DNA of 64,000 nucleotides from the NCBI GenBank assembly GCA_017644105.1, contig JAEPMD010000017.1, positions 33,978 to 97,977 on the forward strand, read 5' to 3'. The stretch's first letter is position 1. Every line of letters starts with the position of its first letter. Shown piece after piece: positions 16,647 to 25,866 of this stretch. A program made the translations under genes and the position numbers. The DNA is from Rhizobiaceae bacterium. Its GTDB lineage: Bacteria; Pseudomonadota; Alphaproteobacteria; Rhizobiales; Rhizobiaceae. The notes beneath the pieces were generated by a model that was not told the origin of the DNA, searched no databases, and saw only the letters and a list, made by a program, of their open reading frames with translations.

Positions 16647-17129
16647 CTAAACTCCGCTTTTTGCCAACCATAGCAATGTGCGCGCATAAAGCTTGTGAAA
16701 CCCTAAAAGCGCGTGGAATAAAAAGCCCTTATCGCCTTTCTCATTTCGCGGCAAAATCGCAGAGCCAAAATACATATTTGTGTGGCCATCATTTTGCTCA
16801 GACATGAGCCAGGTTCGAATCTGACCATCCCCCACCTTCATCAATATTTGATTGTCGGTTCTGTCTTCAACCTGCCAGACAGCAAAGCCGTCGGTTTGGC
16901 CGGATATGAGCTCGTGAACATTTTGTTCAGTAGTTTTCTTACCTGTTGTGAGCGCGATCAATATGCGTTCGAGCTTAAAAACAGGCGATGTGAAAAAAGC
17001 ATGTGCATATTTTTCAAACGAAACACTTTGATCAATTTGTGTTTTAAAGCAGTCCGTATATGCATGTTCAACAAGGTTATAACGCCCTAGTAATCCTTGC
17101 GCTGGAATTTCGCCTGTCTGAATGCTCAT
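16647..17129 (-). CDS. Uncharacterised protein, possible DUF2867-like
   Basis: A 160-aa soluble protein. Of the stacked ATG codons I take the one at 17129, because GGAG lies six bases upstream; earlier in-frame ATGs would sit on the ribosome site. Recognisable features are YTDCFKTQIDQSVSFEKYAHAFF at the N-terminus, KVGDGQIRTWLM in the middle and FLFHALLGFHKLYARTLL at the end, a layout that recalls DUF2867/SRPBCC-type lipid or ligand-binding folds. I am not sure of the family. It is convergent with the DUF1330 gene. Confidence 0.7.
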   Translation of the reverse strand: MSIQTGEIPAQGLLGRYNLVEHAYTDCFKTQIDQSVSFEKYAHAFFTSPVFKLERILIALTTGKKTTEQNVHELISGQTDGFAVWQVEDRTDNQILMKVGDGQIRTWLMSEQNDGHTNMYFGSAILPRNEKGDKGFLFHALLGFHKLYARTLLWLAKSGV

Positions 17130-17296
17130 CATCATCTCCATTTGCAACTATATCTGTATATTTAGCAATGATTGTTGCCGATCCACAGATGTCGAATTGA
17201 CGCGTTTTCGAAACGTGACCCATATGATTTTGCAACTGGCACTATCACGCCTTCGATTTGGCTCTATGATGAATGCCTAACGGAGGGAATGGGCGC

Positions 17297-18460
17297 ATGC
17301 GAAAATTTGTCTTAGCTATTTATTTCATCGCAATCTTTCTGCAATCAGCAACCTATGGGCTGACATTTTTGCTGCCAAAGCTCTTTGCCGAATTTGGTGC
17401 AAACGAAAAAAATGTTGGCTTCATGCTAGCGCTCACAGCCATCTCAACGCTGATTTCGGTTTATTATTCCGGACATTTATCTGATCTCTTCGGTCGCATG
17501 ATGACACTTGGTATCTCGAGCTTCTCACTAACATTGGCGCTATATTTATACTCAATTGCAGATTCCGTTGGGCTGGTTCTCACAATTGCCAGCATATTAA
17601 TCGGTTTCGGATGGGGGCTCATGTACACGCTCGGACCCGTTGTGCTCACGAGATTGTCCACCCCCGATTCCCGCGTTCAAATCTTCTCAGCTTATTCGGT
17701 CTTTCTAATGGCTGGCTTTGGTTTGTCCCCAGTCTTTGCCGCCTATCTTGAAACACTTGGTTATGGGGTGCGAGATTCGTTCTGGATTGTCGCAATCCTC
17801 TGCGTCATCAGCGGTTTAGCTTTCATAAATTTGCGGGGGCCGATCAATGATATTGCGACCACAAAAGCGCCAGATAATCGATCGAAACTTTCAGTTCCAT
17901 CTGTTGTTTCAATCTTAACCTCGCGCGCATGGCTGCCCGTTGTGATGGGAATGTTGGGTGCATCGGTGTTTGCCGGCATGAATAATTTTCAAACCGTTTT
18001 CGCCGAACGCGAAGGCCTCGCCTATGCAGATTTCTTCTTCTATTACACACTCACTGTCGTGATCGGACGCGTTTTTCTTGCCAGGTTTTCAGGTGGAAAA
18101 TCGCCCTATAACACAATTGCGTTGCTGCAATTTGTCATGGCTGCTAGCGTTGTGTTGTTTATCTATGTCAATGGAAGTCAGGTGCTTTACATCGCAAGCG
18201 CTGTGTTTTTTGGCATTGGATATGGTGTATCTTACCCAATCCTCGCCGCCATGGCAGCCAATGACGCGCCTGACGACTTAATGCCGCAAACCATGCAGCT
18301 CTTCTCGTTGTCCTATTTTATCGGGATCTTTGGTTTTCCACTCATTGCCGGCATCATGATTGTGGATGTTTCGATTCCCGCGCTTTTGGTCTTGGTAGCA
18401 ATGCTTGCCTTTATCGAAGCCAGCATGGCACTGGGGCGCCACCTTAACGCATCGAAATAG
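17297..18460 (+). CDS. MFS transporter
   Basis: A 387-aa, about 12-segment major facilitator. The start at 17297 has GGAGGG 10-15 nt upstream. Loop 2-3 carries the MFS signature GHLSDLFGRMMTLG, and the C-domain contains AVFFGIGYGVSYPILAAMA. The family member cannot be set more precisely; it looks like a small-molecule efflux carrier. No regulator is adjacent, and it stands as a single-gene unit. Confidence 0.85.
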   Translation: MRKFVLAIYFIAIFLQSATYGLTFLLPKLFAEFGANEKNVGFMLALTAISTLISVYYSGHLSDLFGRMMTLGISSFSLTLALYLYSIADSVGLVLTIASILIGFGWGLMYTLGPVVLTRLSTPDSRVQIFSAYSVFLMAGFGLSPVFAAYLETLGYGVRDSFWIVAILCVISGLAFINLRGPINDIATTKAPDNRSKLSVPSVVSILTSRAWLPVVMGMLGASVFAGMNNFQTVFAEREGLAYADFFFYYTLTVVIGRVFLARFSGGKSPYNTIALLQFVMAASVVLFIYVNGSQVLYIASAVFFGIGYGVSYPILAAMAANDAPDDLMPQTMQLFSLSYFIGIFGFPLIAGIMIVDVSIPALLVLVAMLAFIEASMALGRHLNASK

Positions 18461-18468
18461 GAAAAATA

Positions 18469-18545
18469 GCGACCAACACAATTAACTTGCATTGGTCGCC
18501 ATCGTCCATTGTTGTTCACGTTGGGGGCGTTAACTGAACAACAAT
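18469..18545. terminator. Two inverted repeats between convergent genes
   Basis: Repeat 1: GCGACCAA (18469-18476) with TTGGTCGC (18492-18499). Repeat 2: ATTGTTGTTCA (18508-18518) with TGAACAACAAT (18535-18545), a perfect 11-bp stem. Neither is followed by a long T run, but both lie between the ends of convergent genes and may act as a bidirectional terminator. Confidence 0.45.
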
Positions 18546-18563
18546 TTCAGACCTGGGTTCGCT

Positions 18564-18980
18564 CTAATTGGAAATAACTACGGGGATAGTCATTATTCCA
18601 TCTCGGCCCAGATCAAGCTCAAATGCGAGGAACATTGAGCGGCGGTACTCTGTTGGTATTTGGATTGCTCGCGTACCACTTACTTCCAAACTCGCTTGAT
18701 CGGCTAGGGATTGATCGATCGAACGCAACGCTACGCCATTAATACTAAGGGATTGAACATCGATTGTTTTGCCAGAAAAATTGGCGAGGTTAAGATCAAG
18801 CATAAGGTGATCATCAACCAATTTTGTCGATGTCGTTGCGACCAGATGTTGTTGAACATCATCTTCGTGGCTAAGTGCCCTAACTGTTGAGAGTGATGTT
18901 ACCATTGCTGTAAACACCATCAAATTAGCAACTATGAGCCAAACGGCTAAATATTGCTTAGTGGTATGGATGTAACTCAT
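18564..18980 (-). CDS. Membrane-anchored hypothetical protein
   Basis: A 138-aa protein. An N-terminal transmembrane helix (AVWLIVANLMVFTAMVTSL) is followed by an extracytoplasmic domain of about 100 residues rich in beta-strand pattern (DDHLMLDLNLANFSGKTIDVQSLSINGVAL). It probably sits in the inner membrane facing the periplasm. I chose the ATG at 18980, next to the anchor; 23 more in-frame codons upstream are polar and unlike a leader. No family recognised. Confidence 0.6.
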   Translation of the reverse strand: MSYIHTTKQYLAVWLIVANLMVFTAMVTSLSTVRALSHEDDVQQHLVATTSTKLVDDHLMLDLNLANFSGKTIDVQSLSINGVALRSIDQSLADQASLEVSGTRAIQIPTEYRRSMFLAFELDLGRDGIMTIPVVISN

Positions 18981-19111
18981 TTCATCAGCCCCAATATTTA
19001 TTTCGTTAGGATCAATATCGCGTGAGAAATTGAGCTCACAATGAAGCAAATATGGAGAGAATGTGGAAAATGGGACTTATTTACGGGTTTGAGACCCGTA
19101 GAAACAGCTGT

Positions 19112-21157
19112 TTATAGGTCTTTCACCAAGCGAATAGCGTCGTAAATCGCTGCATGTGTGTTGCGTGCGCTCACGGCATCGCCGATTCGAAACAGTTGAA
19201 AAGCACCAGCTTCATTACGATTCACCATCTGCGGCTTTCCGGCAATTAATGCATCATGATCGACAGCACCAAGATTGGACGATAAGGGCTTGAGTTCAAA
19301 ATATAGTTCATCGAACGGTAACGTTCCGTAATTGACGACGATCTGATCATATTCCTGGGTATGAACGAGATCACTATAGTCTGTGCCAATCATCGCGTTG
19401 AGCTTGTTGCCGGATTTCTCCACCCCTAGCAAGCGTCTTGTGACGGTGAAGCTGACGTCTTTATCCTGTAAAACGCGCATATAGGGCACCAGATTCATTG
19501 CCATGATTTCAGGAGCAAAGGTGCGATCGGGCGTCATGATTTCAACTATCGAGCCGGCCAAGGCCGCAACTTCTGCCGCCTGCAATCCCGGATGATCACC
19601 CGATTCATCATAGATCAGCACATTGTCCGCCGGTTTCACATCACCCGAAATTATGTCCCAAGACGTAACGACATTCTGCGCATCTTTTTTGCTTTCAAAC
19701 AGCTCCGTATTGGGCAATCCACCAGTGGCGACAATCACAATATCCGGATTATGTGACTGCACAATTTCGGCATCTGCCCATGTGTTGAAATGAAATTCAA
19801 CGCCAAGTTTTTCGCATTGTGCCATGCGCCAATCAATGATCGAAATCATCTCGCGTCGTCTGGGGTTCAGAGCAGTTAAGCGAATTTGTCCACCAGCATC
19901 TGCTTGTGCCTCGAACACAGTCACTTTATGGCCTCGCTCTGCGCCGACACGTGCCGCTTCTAACCCTGCTGGCCCTGCCCCAATCACCACCATGGTCTTA
20001 ATATTCTCGGCTTTAGGAATATCATGCGGAATTGTGAGCTCACGACCGGTTGCAGCATTATGCGTGCAAAGGGCCTCGCCACCCTGGTAAATCCGATCAA
20101 GGCAGTAAGTAGCACCGACACATGGCCGGATATCGTCCTCACGGCCTTCAACAATTTTACGCACAATATGCGGGTCTGCCATATGGGCGCGTGTCATGCC
20201 CACCATATCCAGCAAACCTGATGCAACGGCGTGGCGCGCAGTGGCGACATCTGGGATCCTCGCTGCATGAAATGTCGGCATGCCTGTTGCTTTTCGCACT
20301 TCGCCCGCAAAATCTAAATGCGGTGCACTGGCCATTCCCTGAACGGGTATAACATCGGTCATTGCCGGGTCTGTGTGAATACGGCCTCTAATCACATTGA
20401 GGAAATCAACTTTACCCGTCGCCGCAAGCTTTTTGGATATCTCCAGCCCTTCTTGTGCTGTGATGCCACCTTTTTGCGCTTCATCGGCTGTATAGCGCAT
20501 GCCAACAATAAATTCATCGCCAACACGCTTGCGAATGGCGTTGAGCACATCAAGCGGGAAGCGCAATCTGTTTTCCAAAGTATCTGCGCCATATGGCCCC
20601 GTTAAATCATTCGACAATGGCGACCAGAATTGGTCTAACAAATGGCCATAGACTTGCAATTCAATGCCATCCATGCCGCCAGCTTTCATACGCTCGGCAG
20701 CATCAGCAAAATCATTGATTATGCGCTCAATATCCCAATCCTCAATCAGTTTGGGAAATGCACGATGTGCCGGTTCGCGATGTTTTGAGGATGAAACAGA
20801 TGGCAGCCAATTGCCTTTATTCCAATTGGTTCTGCGACCTAAATGTGTGAGCTGGATCATCGCCGCACAATCATGTTCGTGACAGGCATCCGTGAGATTT
20901 TTGATCCACGGCACGACCTCATCGCGATAGGCCAAGATATTGTTAAAAACTGGCGGACTATCCTTACTCACCGCTGCAGAACCTGCCGTCATTGTGAGCG
21001 CCACACCGGCCTTGGCACGCTCTGAATGATAGGCAGCATAACGTTCTTTCGGCATACCATCTTCAGCATAAGCGGGTTCATGACTGGTCGTCATGATGCG
21101 GTTCTTTAGCGTGAGATGTTTGAGCTGAAATGGCTGCAGCAGCGGATCTTTAGACAT
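19112..21157 (-). CDS. StcD/TMADH-like flavin N-demethylase (NADH:flavin oxidoreductase)
   Basis: A 681-aa two-part flavoenzyme. The N-terminal TIM barrel (old-yellow-enzyme type, LLQPFQLKHLTLKNRIM, GIELQVYGHLLDQFWSP) is followed by an Fe-S segment (CVGATYCLDRIYQGG, then ALC) and a C-terminal FAD/NAD region (VVIGAGPAGLEAARV). It belongs to the trimethylamine/dimethylamine dehydrogenase and 2,4-dienoyl-CoA reductase superfamily and most resembles StcD-type N-methylproline demethylases. In the Fe-S motif the second of the four usual cysteines (CxxC) is Ala. AAGGAAA precedes the ATG, 8 bp after the mttB-like stop. Likely role: oxidative demethylation of a methylated amine made or handled by its operon partner. 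Confidence 0.82.
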   Translation of the reverse strand: MSKDPLLQPFQLKHLTLKNRIMTTSHEPAYAEDGMPKERYAAYHSERAKAGVALTMTAGSAAVSKDSPPVFNNILAYRDEVVPWIKNLTDACHEHDCAAMIQLTHLGRRTNWNKGNWLPSVSSSKHREPAHRAFPKLIEDWDIERIINDFADAAERMKAGGMDGIELQVYGHLLDQFWSPLSNDLTGPYGADTLENRLRFPLDVLNAIRKRVGDEFIVGMRYTADEAQKGGITAQEGLEISKKLAATGKVDFLNVIRGRIHTDPAMTDVIPVQGMASAPHLDFAGEVRKATGMPTFHAARIPDVATARHAVASGLLDMVGMTRAHMADPHIVRKIVEGREDDIRPCVGATYCLDRIYQGGEALCTHNAATGRELTIPHDIPKAENIKTMVVIGAGPAGLEAARVGAERGHKVTVFEAQADAGGQIRLTALNPRRREMISIIDWRMAQCEKLGVEFHFNTWADAEIVQSHNPDIVIVATGGLPNTELFESKKDAQNVVTSWDIISGDVKPADNVLIYDESGDHPGLQAAEVAALAGSIVEIMTPDRTFAPEIMAMNLVPYMRVLQDKDVSFTVTRRLLGVEKSGNKLNAMIGTDYSDLVHTQEYDQIVVNYGTLPFDELYFELKPLSSNLGAVDHDALIAGKPQMVNRNEAGAFQLFRIGDAVSARNTHAAIYDAIRLVKDL

Positions 21158-21165
21158 GGTTTTCC

Positions 21166-22731
21166 TTAATACCAAGCATCTTCCATTGAGGATTTTTTAC
21201 GCGCGATGAAGTCTTTGAGTTCTTCATCAATGGCAATATCGAGATAGGGTTTTTGATAATCGGCCAGCACTTGTTTCCAACGTGTATTGGCACGGGTTGC
21301 CATATCAATCTCACCCTGCTCGTCCCAGGTTTCCCAGGGCTGATTGTCATCAAGCGCGCTGTCATAATAGGCGGTTTTATAATGCCGCATTGTATGTGCT
21401 GTTGAGAATAAGTGTTCACCCGGCCCCTGCTCTGCGAGCGCTTCAAATGCGAGCGTATCCTCATCGATTTTTAAGCCATTGAGATAGGTATGGAGCGCTC
21501 CGCACACGTCGGTATCCATGACGAATTTCTCATATGACATTGAGAGCAATCCATCTAAAAAACCAGCGGAATGAAGAATGTAATTGGCGCCGCCCTGCAC
21601 GGCCGACATCATCGACATCATGGCTTGCTGCATCGCCTGCCCATCGGGTAATTTTGACGTTGTAAAATTCCCCGCGCAACGCAATGGCAGGTTCAACCGT
21701 CGCGCCAATTGCCCCATAACCAGCGAACCTAACGCAGGTTCCGCTGTACCAAATGTTGGCGATCCAGACCGCAAAGCCATGGTGCTCAAAAAGGCAGCTA
21801 AAACCGTTGGCGCGCCGGGTCTGACAAGTTGGGTCAATGCGCACGATACCATGCTCTCTGCCAAAGCATGCGCCACCGAACCCGCCATTGTAAGCGGAGA
21901 AACCGCACCACCTAGCAAAAATGGCAAGTGAATGGACCCTTGATTAGCTGCCGCATAGGCACGGATGCCCGCACAAGTAACCCCATCCATCACAAGCGGA
22001 GATGTAGTGTTGAAATTACCCATGATGACACAGTTTTTATCGGTAAATTCCTCCCCAAACACGATGCGCGCCAATGCTATGGAATCTTCAGCGCGTTCTG
22101 CTGCTGTGATCGAACCTAAAAACGCCCTGTCTGAATATTTGATATGGCTATAAACCATATCCAAATGGCGTTTATTCACCGCTATATCTGTGGGTTCACA
22201 AATCGTTCCACCTGAATGATGCAGCCAAGGGGAAGATTGCGCGAGTTTGATGAAATTTTGGAAGTCTTCAATCGTGCCATAGCGCCGCCCCTTGTCCAGG
22301 TCCATCACAAAAGGTGAACCATAAGCAGGTGCGAGAACCACGGCATCGCCGCCAATTTCAACCGATTTTGCTGGATTACGAGCATGCTGAGTAAATTGTG
22401 CTGGCGCGGTCTTTAAAATCTCGCGGATCATGCCGGGTTCAAATTTGATGTTCCAGCTCTTGTCAGTGAGTTGCGTAACATTGCCGCCGGCTTTGCGGAA
22501 GAGTTCAACCGCTTCGAAATCCTCCCAAAACTCAATGCCAATTTCAGCGAGGATACGATCGGTCGTCGCCTCAATTTTTACAAGGTTCTCTTCACCGACA
22601 ATGTCGTAAGTTGGGATATTTCGGATGATATAAGGCACTTCGAGATGCGGGTTTTGCCCCGCTTCAGAAGATCGTTTTTCACGACCACCACGCTTGCGGG
22701 ATCGCCTTTTTGTTTGCGTTAAATCATCCAT
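21166..22731 (-). CDS. MttB-superfamily (trimethylamine/betaine) methyltransferase, non-pyrrolysine
   Basis: A 521-aa TIM-barrel protein of the trimethylamine methyltransferase MttB superfamily (for example AYGSPFVMDLDKGRRYGTIEDF, GGTICEPTDIAVNKRHLDM, GSPTFGTAEPALGSLV). The reading frame has no internal TAG, so it is a non-pyrrolysine member; those studied act on quaternary amines such as glycine betaine or proline betaine and pass the methyl group to a corrinoid protein. No corrinoid protein gene is in this window. The first 30 residues are very basic (RRSRKRGGREKR). GGGAGA precedes the ATG at 22731. It forms an operon with the StcD-like gene and is divergent from a TetR gene. Confidence 0.85.
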   Translation of the reverse strand: MDDLTQTKRRSRKRGGREKRSSEAGQNPHLEVPYIIRNIPTYDIVGEENLVKIEATTDRILAEIGIEFWEDFEAVELFRKAGGNVTQLTDKSWNIKFEPGMIREILKTAPAQFTQHARNPAKSVEIGGDAVVLAPAYGSPFVMDLDKGRRYGTIEDFQNFIKLAQSSPWLHHSGGTICEPTDIAVNKRHLDMVYSHIKYSDRAFLGSITAAERAEDSIALARIVFGEEFTDKNCVIMGNFNTTSPLVMDGVTCAGIRAYAAANQGSIHLPFLLGGAVSPLTMAGSVAHALAESMVSCALTQLVRPGAPTVLAAFLSTMALRSGSPTFGTAEPALGSLVMGQLARRLNLPLRCAGNFTTSKLPDGQAMQQAMMSMMSAVQGGANYILHSAGFLDGLLSMSYEKFVMDTDVCGALHTYLNGLKIDEDTLAFEALAEQGPGEHLFSTAHTMRHYKTAYYDSALDDNQPWETWDEQGEIDMATRANTRWKQVLADYQKPYLDIAIDEELKDFIARKKSSMEDAWY

Positions 22732-22777
22732 GTTAGTCTCCCAGCTAACGTCGATTATAAGCCCATCATGAGCCAAC

Positions 22778-22814
22778 TTGACATGAGTGTCATAAATATT
22801 GACATAAGTGTCAA
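22778..22814. promoter_or_regulatory. Tandem TetR operator
   Basis: Two near-identical 16-bp palindromes, TTGACATGAGTGTCAT (22778) and TTGACATAAGTGTCAA (22799), start exactly 21 bp apart, two helical turns. They lie between the divergent mttB-like operon and the TetR gene. Confidence 0.78.
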
Positions 22815-22832
22815 GTCATAATATGTCAGGCT

Positions 22833-23465
22833 ATGAATATCGAAAATGTATCGCGCTTGCGTGGGTCAGAAGATATCTGGCTAAACGCTGCTTTTGACAT
22901 GCTTCGCGAGAGTGGCGTTGAAGCTGTGAAAGTCATGCCCTTGGCGAAAAAACTTGGGCTGACGCGCACCAGCTTCTATTGGCACTTTACCGATCGAGAC
23001 GCACTATTAGAGGCGATGATCCGCGGTTGGGAACGCAAGAACACCGGCAATTTGGTCAAACAAACCATAGGCTTTGCCGAAACAATTAGTGAGGCGATGT
23101 TTAACGTCTTTGATTGCTGGCTTGATGAGAAACTTTTCGATGCGCGCTTAGATTTAGCAATCCGCAATTGGGCCCGCAACAATGAGGCGCTCCAAGAAAG
23201 ATTAGACCTGGCGGATACGGCACGTGGACAAGCCCTTTTTGAGATGTTCAAGAGGTTTGGTTATGAGGATGCAGAAGCGAAAGCGCGAAGCATGACGGTG
23301 ATCTATACCCAGATCGGATATATTTCGATGGATGTGCGCGAAAACCTTGCTGAACGGGTTTCTCGAATGCCGGACTATATTGCTGTATTTACCGGCAAAA
23401 CGCCTTTAAACTCTGAATTTGAACGCTTTAAAACGCGACATCGCGCAATATTGGATCGCGGTTGA
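22833..23465 (+). CDS. TetR/AcrR family regulator of the mttB-stcD-like operon
   Basis: A 210-aa TetR regulator with the N-terminal HTH (MPLAKKLGLTRTSFYWHFTDRDALLEAMI) and a helical ligand domain. It is divergent from the mttB-stcD-like operon, and two same-face palindromes lie in the 101-bp gap, one close to its own start. It probably represses both itself and the operon until a methylated amine appears; the ligand is inferred from the target genes. A partial CAGG motif lies before the ATG. Confidence 0.88.
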   Translation: MNIENVSRLRGSEDIWLNAAFDMLRESGVEAVKVMPLAKKLGLTRTSFYWHFTDRDALLEAMIRGWERKNTGNLVKQTIGFAETISEAMFNVFDCWLDEKLFDARLDLAIRNWARNNEALQERLDLADTARGQALFEMFKRFGYEDAEAKARSMTVIYTQIGYISMDVRENLAERVSRMPDYIAVFTGKTPLNSEFERFKTRHRAILDRG

Positions 23466-23479
23466 GTTTGGGCGTTTAA

Positions 23480-24172
23480 CTATCCATCATATGCATAGCC
23501 AACACCATATACAGATCTGATCAACTCATCTTCACCCGAGAAAGGTTTGAGCTTCTGGCGGATGTTTTTAATGTGGCTATCAACAGTTCGGTCAAAGACC
23601 ATCGCGTCATCTGGGAAAGCTAATTCTAAGAGCTGCGCGCGCGAGAAAACCCGTCCTGGACGCTTGAACAAAATAAACAATAGCCGGAATTCACGACGGG
23701 TGAAATCAAGCTGTTCGCTGCCAAAAAAGACGGTCCAATTTTCTTCGTTCATTTGCAAGCCGTCAGGTGTTTCCTGAGGTGCAATTTCTGTCGTTGAAAC
23801 GGGTCTTTTTGTGCGGCGGAGAATGGCTTTGACGCGTGCCACAACTTCTCGCGGGGACCATGGTTTGCAGATATAATCATCAGCGCCGAGTTCCAGACCA
23901 AGCAAGCGATCGATTTCTTCAATGCGGGCGGTCTCAAGAATGATTGGCACTTCGCTTTTGGCCCGGACTTCACGACAAATAGAAAGCCCATCTTTGCCCG
24001 GCAACATCACATCCAAAATAACTAAATCCGGGTCTTCTTCCAATATGGTTTCAACAGCTGAGTGGCCATCATTTAATACAGTGACGCGCATATCCAGCTG
24101 AGATAGATAATCCTTCAGCACTTCGGCGAGTGCTTCTTCATCTTCGACAATGATGATGTGATCTTGAGCCAT
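23480..24172 (-). CDS. OmpR/PhoB-type response regulator (BaeR-like)
   Basis: A 230-aa two-domain regulator. The receiver has the acidic pair E10-D11, the phospho-acceptor Asp54 (LVILDVMLPGKDG) and the Lys in DYICKPW. The usual Thr region reads ILETAR. A linker of about 25 residues joins it to an OmpR-type winged helix (LDFTRREFRLLFILFKRPGRVFSRAQLLE...VDSHIKNIRQKL). It begins one base after the sensor kinase gene ends. PhoB-like 11-bp repeats before the divergent YHYH gene are a plausible binding site. Confidence 0.92.
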   Translation of the reverse strand: MAQDHIIIVEDEEALAEVLKDYLSQLDMRVTVLNDGHSAVETILEEDPDLVILDVMLPGKDGLSICREVRAKSEVPIILETARIEEIDRLLGLELGADDYICKPWSPREVVARVKAILRRTKRPVSTTEIAPQETPDGLQMNEENWTVFFGSEQLDFTRREFRLLFILFKRPGRVFSRAQLLELAFPDDAMVFDRTVDSHIKNIRQKLKPFSGEDELIRSVYGVGYAYDG

Positions 24173-24173
24173 T

Positions 24174-25655
24174 TTATTTTTTTCGTTCCAAAGGTAATTT
24201 GATGATCATAGCAAGCCCGCCCCTAGGGGAAGGCTCTGCCATAATCTCTCCATTATGCGCATCAACGATAAGCTTACAAATCGATAAGCCCAGCCCTGAA
24301 CCACCAGAGGCACGGGCCCGCGATTGATCTTCGCGATAGAAGCGATCAAAGAGCTTTTCACGTGCGGATTCTGGCGGGCAATTATTGCTGTCATCAACAC
24401 GGATGATGACATGCTCATTATCGTCAGCCTTAACGCTCACCATGATGCTTCCTGGCGCATGCGTGTAGCGTCGTGCATTTGTCAGAATGTTGTCGAGCAA
24501 TTGCCCAATACGCATAGCATCGCAATCTGCCATCAAGCCGTCTTGCAGATCTGTTTCTAAAATCAATCCTGCATCTTCGATCAAGCCATGCGCTTTTTGA
24601 GCCGCTTGAGCTGCCATGACGGAAATGTCCTCGCGGGTCCAATTGACAACAAGGCGCCCTTCCCGCGCATTGGACAATTGGCTGATATCTTTGACCAATG
24701 CCGACAATCGCGTGACCGATTGATGAAGCGTGTTGAGCGTTTTTTTATCAGCATTGCGAACACCATCTTGCATAGCTTCAATCTCAGCGCGCAATACGGC
24801 GATTGGGGTTTGCAATTCATGACTTGTGTCAGACATCCATTGGCGCTCAGCTTTTTCTTGTGCGCTTAACTGCGCAGCGAGCTTATTGAACTGTTCAACA
24901 AGATTTCCAAATTCATCTTCGCTGGTTTTCTCAAGTCGAAGATCATATTTCCCTTTTGCCAATGCGTCCGTGCCAGATACTAAACGCTCAACGGGCTTTG
25001 TAAATTGCCTTGCTAAAAGGTAAGCCGCAACTGCTGAGAGTAATAAAGCCATAAACAAAGTGAGGCCCAACACACGCAATTGATCTTTTAGAAAAATCGC
25101 GTTTGACGCGTTATCGCTGACACCTGGTCGGACAATTGAGATAAAACCCAAAACCTTGCCATCCGCATCTTCAATCACGCGCAGGCCGCTATTGGTATAG
25201 TCGAAATTCGCGCCGACAATCAGATTTTTATCAGGACCAAGAAGCGCAATCCTCTGCGCGATCGACATTGGATCTCCTGGCGCTACTCTACGCGGCGGCC
25301 GATTTTTATCCCCGTCTCGTTTCGGAGGTGGTCTTTGTTCTCCCTGCTGAGGTGGTCTTCCCTGGCCATTTGGACGTTCAACCGGAGGAATGGCCTGGCG
25401 GATCAGATTGCTAAGTTGGCGCCGTTTTCCTTTTAGTTCTGGCCAACCAGGATTGGCGGCATTATGTCTTTCCACCAGCCGTTCAACCAGCGGATCAAAG
25501 CGATCAAGTTCAGCCTGCAAAATATAATTGATAAAACCGGCACGCATTGAAAATGTGACCAACACCGCAATGAAGACAACGACAGCAAGAACCGTTATCA
25601 TCATGGCAATGAAGAGCTTTTTTCCGATTGAAAGTTTGGACCACATCTTTTTCAT
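24174..25655 (-). CDS. BaeS-like sensor histidine kinase
   Basis: A kinase of about 493 aa. Two membrane helices (KLFIAMMITVLAVVVFIAVL and VLGLTLFMALLLSAVAAYLL) flank a periplasmic sensor domain containing a striking low-complexity insert rich in P, Q, R and G (RPPQQGEQRPPPKRDGDKN). HAMP, H-box (MSDTSHELQTPIAVL), N-box (LLDNILTNARRYTH) and G-boxes (GGSGLGLSICKLIV) follow. I place the start at 25655, directly before the first helix; 51 in-frame codons upstream have no ribosome site. The paired regulator lies downstream and an exported YHYH protein is divergent, suggesting an envelope or metal signal. Confidence 0.88.
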   Translation of the reverse strand: MKKMWSKLSIGKKLFIAMMITVLAVVVFIAVLVTFSMRAGFINYILQAELDRFDPLVERLVERHNAANPGWPELKGKRRQLSNLIRQAIPPVERPNGQGRPPQQGEQRPPPKRDGDKNRPPRRVAPGDPMSIAQRIALLGPDKNLIVGANFDYTNSGLRVIEDADGKVLGFISIVRPGVSDNASNAIFLKDQLRVLGLTLFMALLLSAVAAYLLARQFTKPVERLVSGTDALAKGKYDLRLEKTSEDEFGNLVEQFNKLAAQLSAQEKAERQWMSDTSHELQTPIAVLRAEIEAMQDGVRNADKKTLNTLHQSVTRLSALVKDISQLSNAREGRLVVNWTREDISVMAAQAAQKAHGLIEDAGLILETDLQDGLMADCDAMRIGQLLDNILTNARRYTHAPGSIMVSVKADDNEHVIIRVDDSNNCPPESAREKLFDRFYREDQSRARASGGSGLGLSICKLIVDAHNGEIMAEPSPRGGLAMIIKLPLERKK

Positions 25656-25741
25656 TTTATATATATTGCTAAACAAATGTGGAGTGAGAATGAAGCAGTT
25701 TTTGCCCTTTTCACGCCAAATCGTGCTCAAAACACCATATT

Positions 25742-25762
25742 CTACACAATTGCTACATATTG
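25742..25762. promoter_or_regulatory. PhoB/OmpR-type direct-repeat box
   Basis: CTACACAATTG directly followed by CTACATATTG gives an 11-bp period, as expected for OmpR-family regulators. A weaker third copy (CACCATATT) precedes it. The box lies between the kinase and the divergent YHYH gene, so the response regulator probably controls one or both. Confidence 0.5.
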
Positions 25763-25866
25763 TCTGCAAACTAACATCACGCTCAACCCTCATGATGGTT
25801 TTCATCAATTTGCGACACCCCTTCGCTCATTGATCCAGTTAATCAAGTTTGAGAAGAGAGATAACC

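Noticed and set aside
21166..22731. Pyrrolysine-containing trimethylamine methyltransferase
   Set aside because: The frame is open throughout with no in-frame TAG, so the protein is a non-pyrrolysine MttB homologue.
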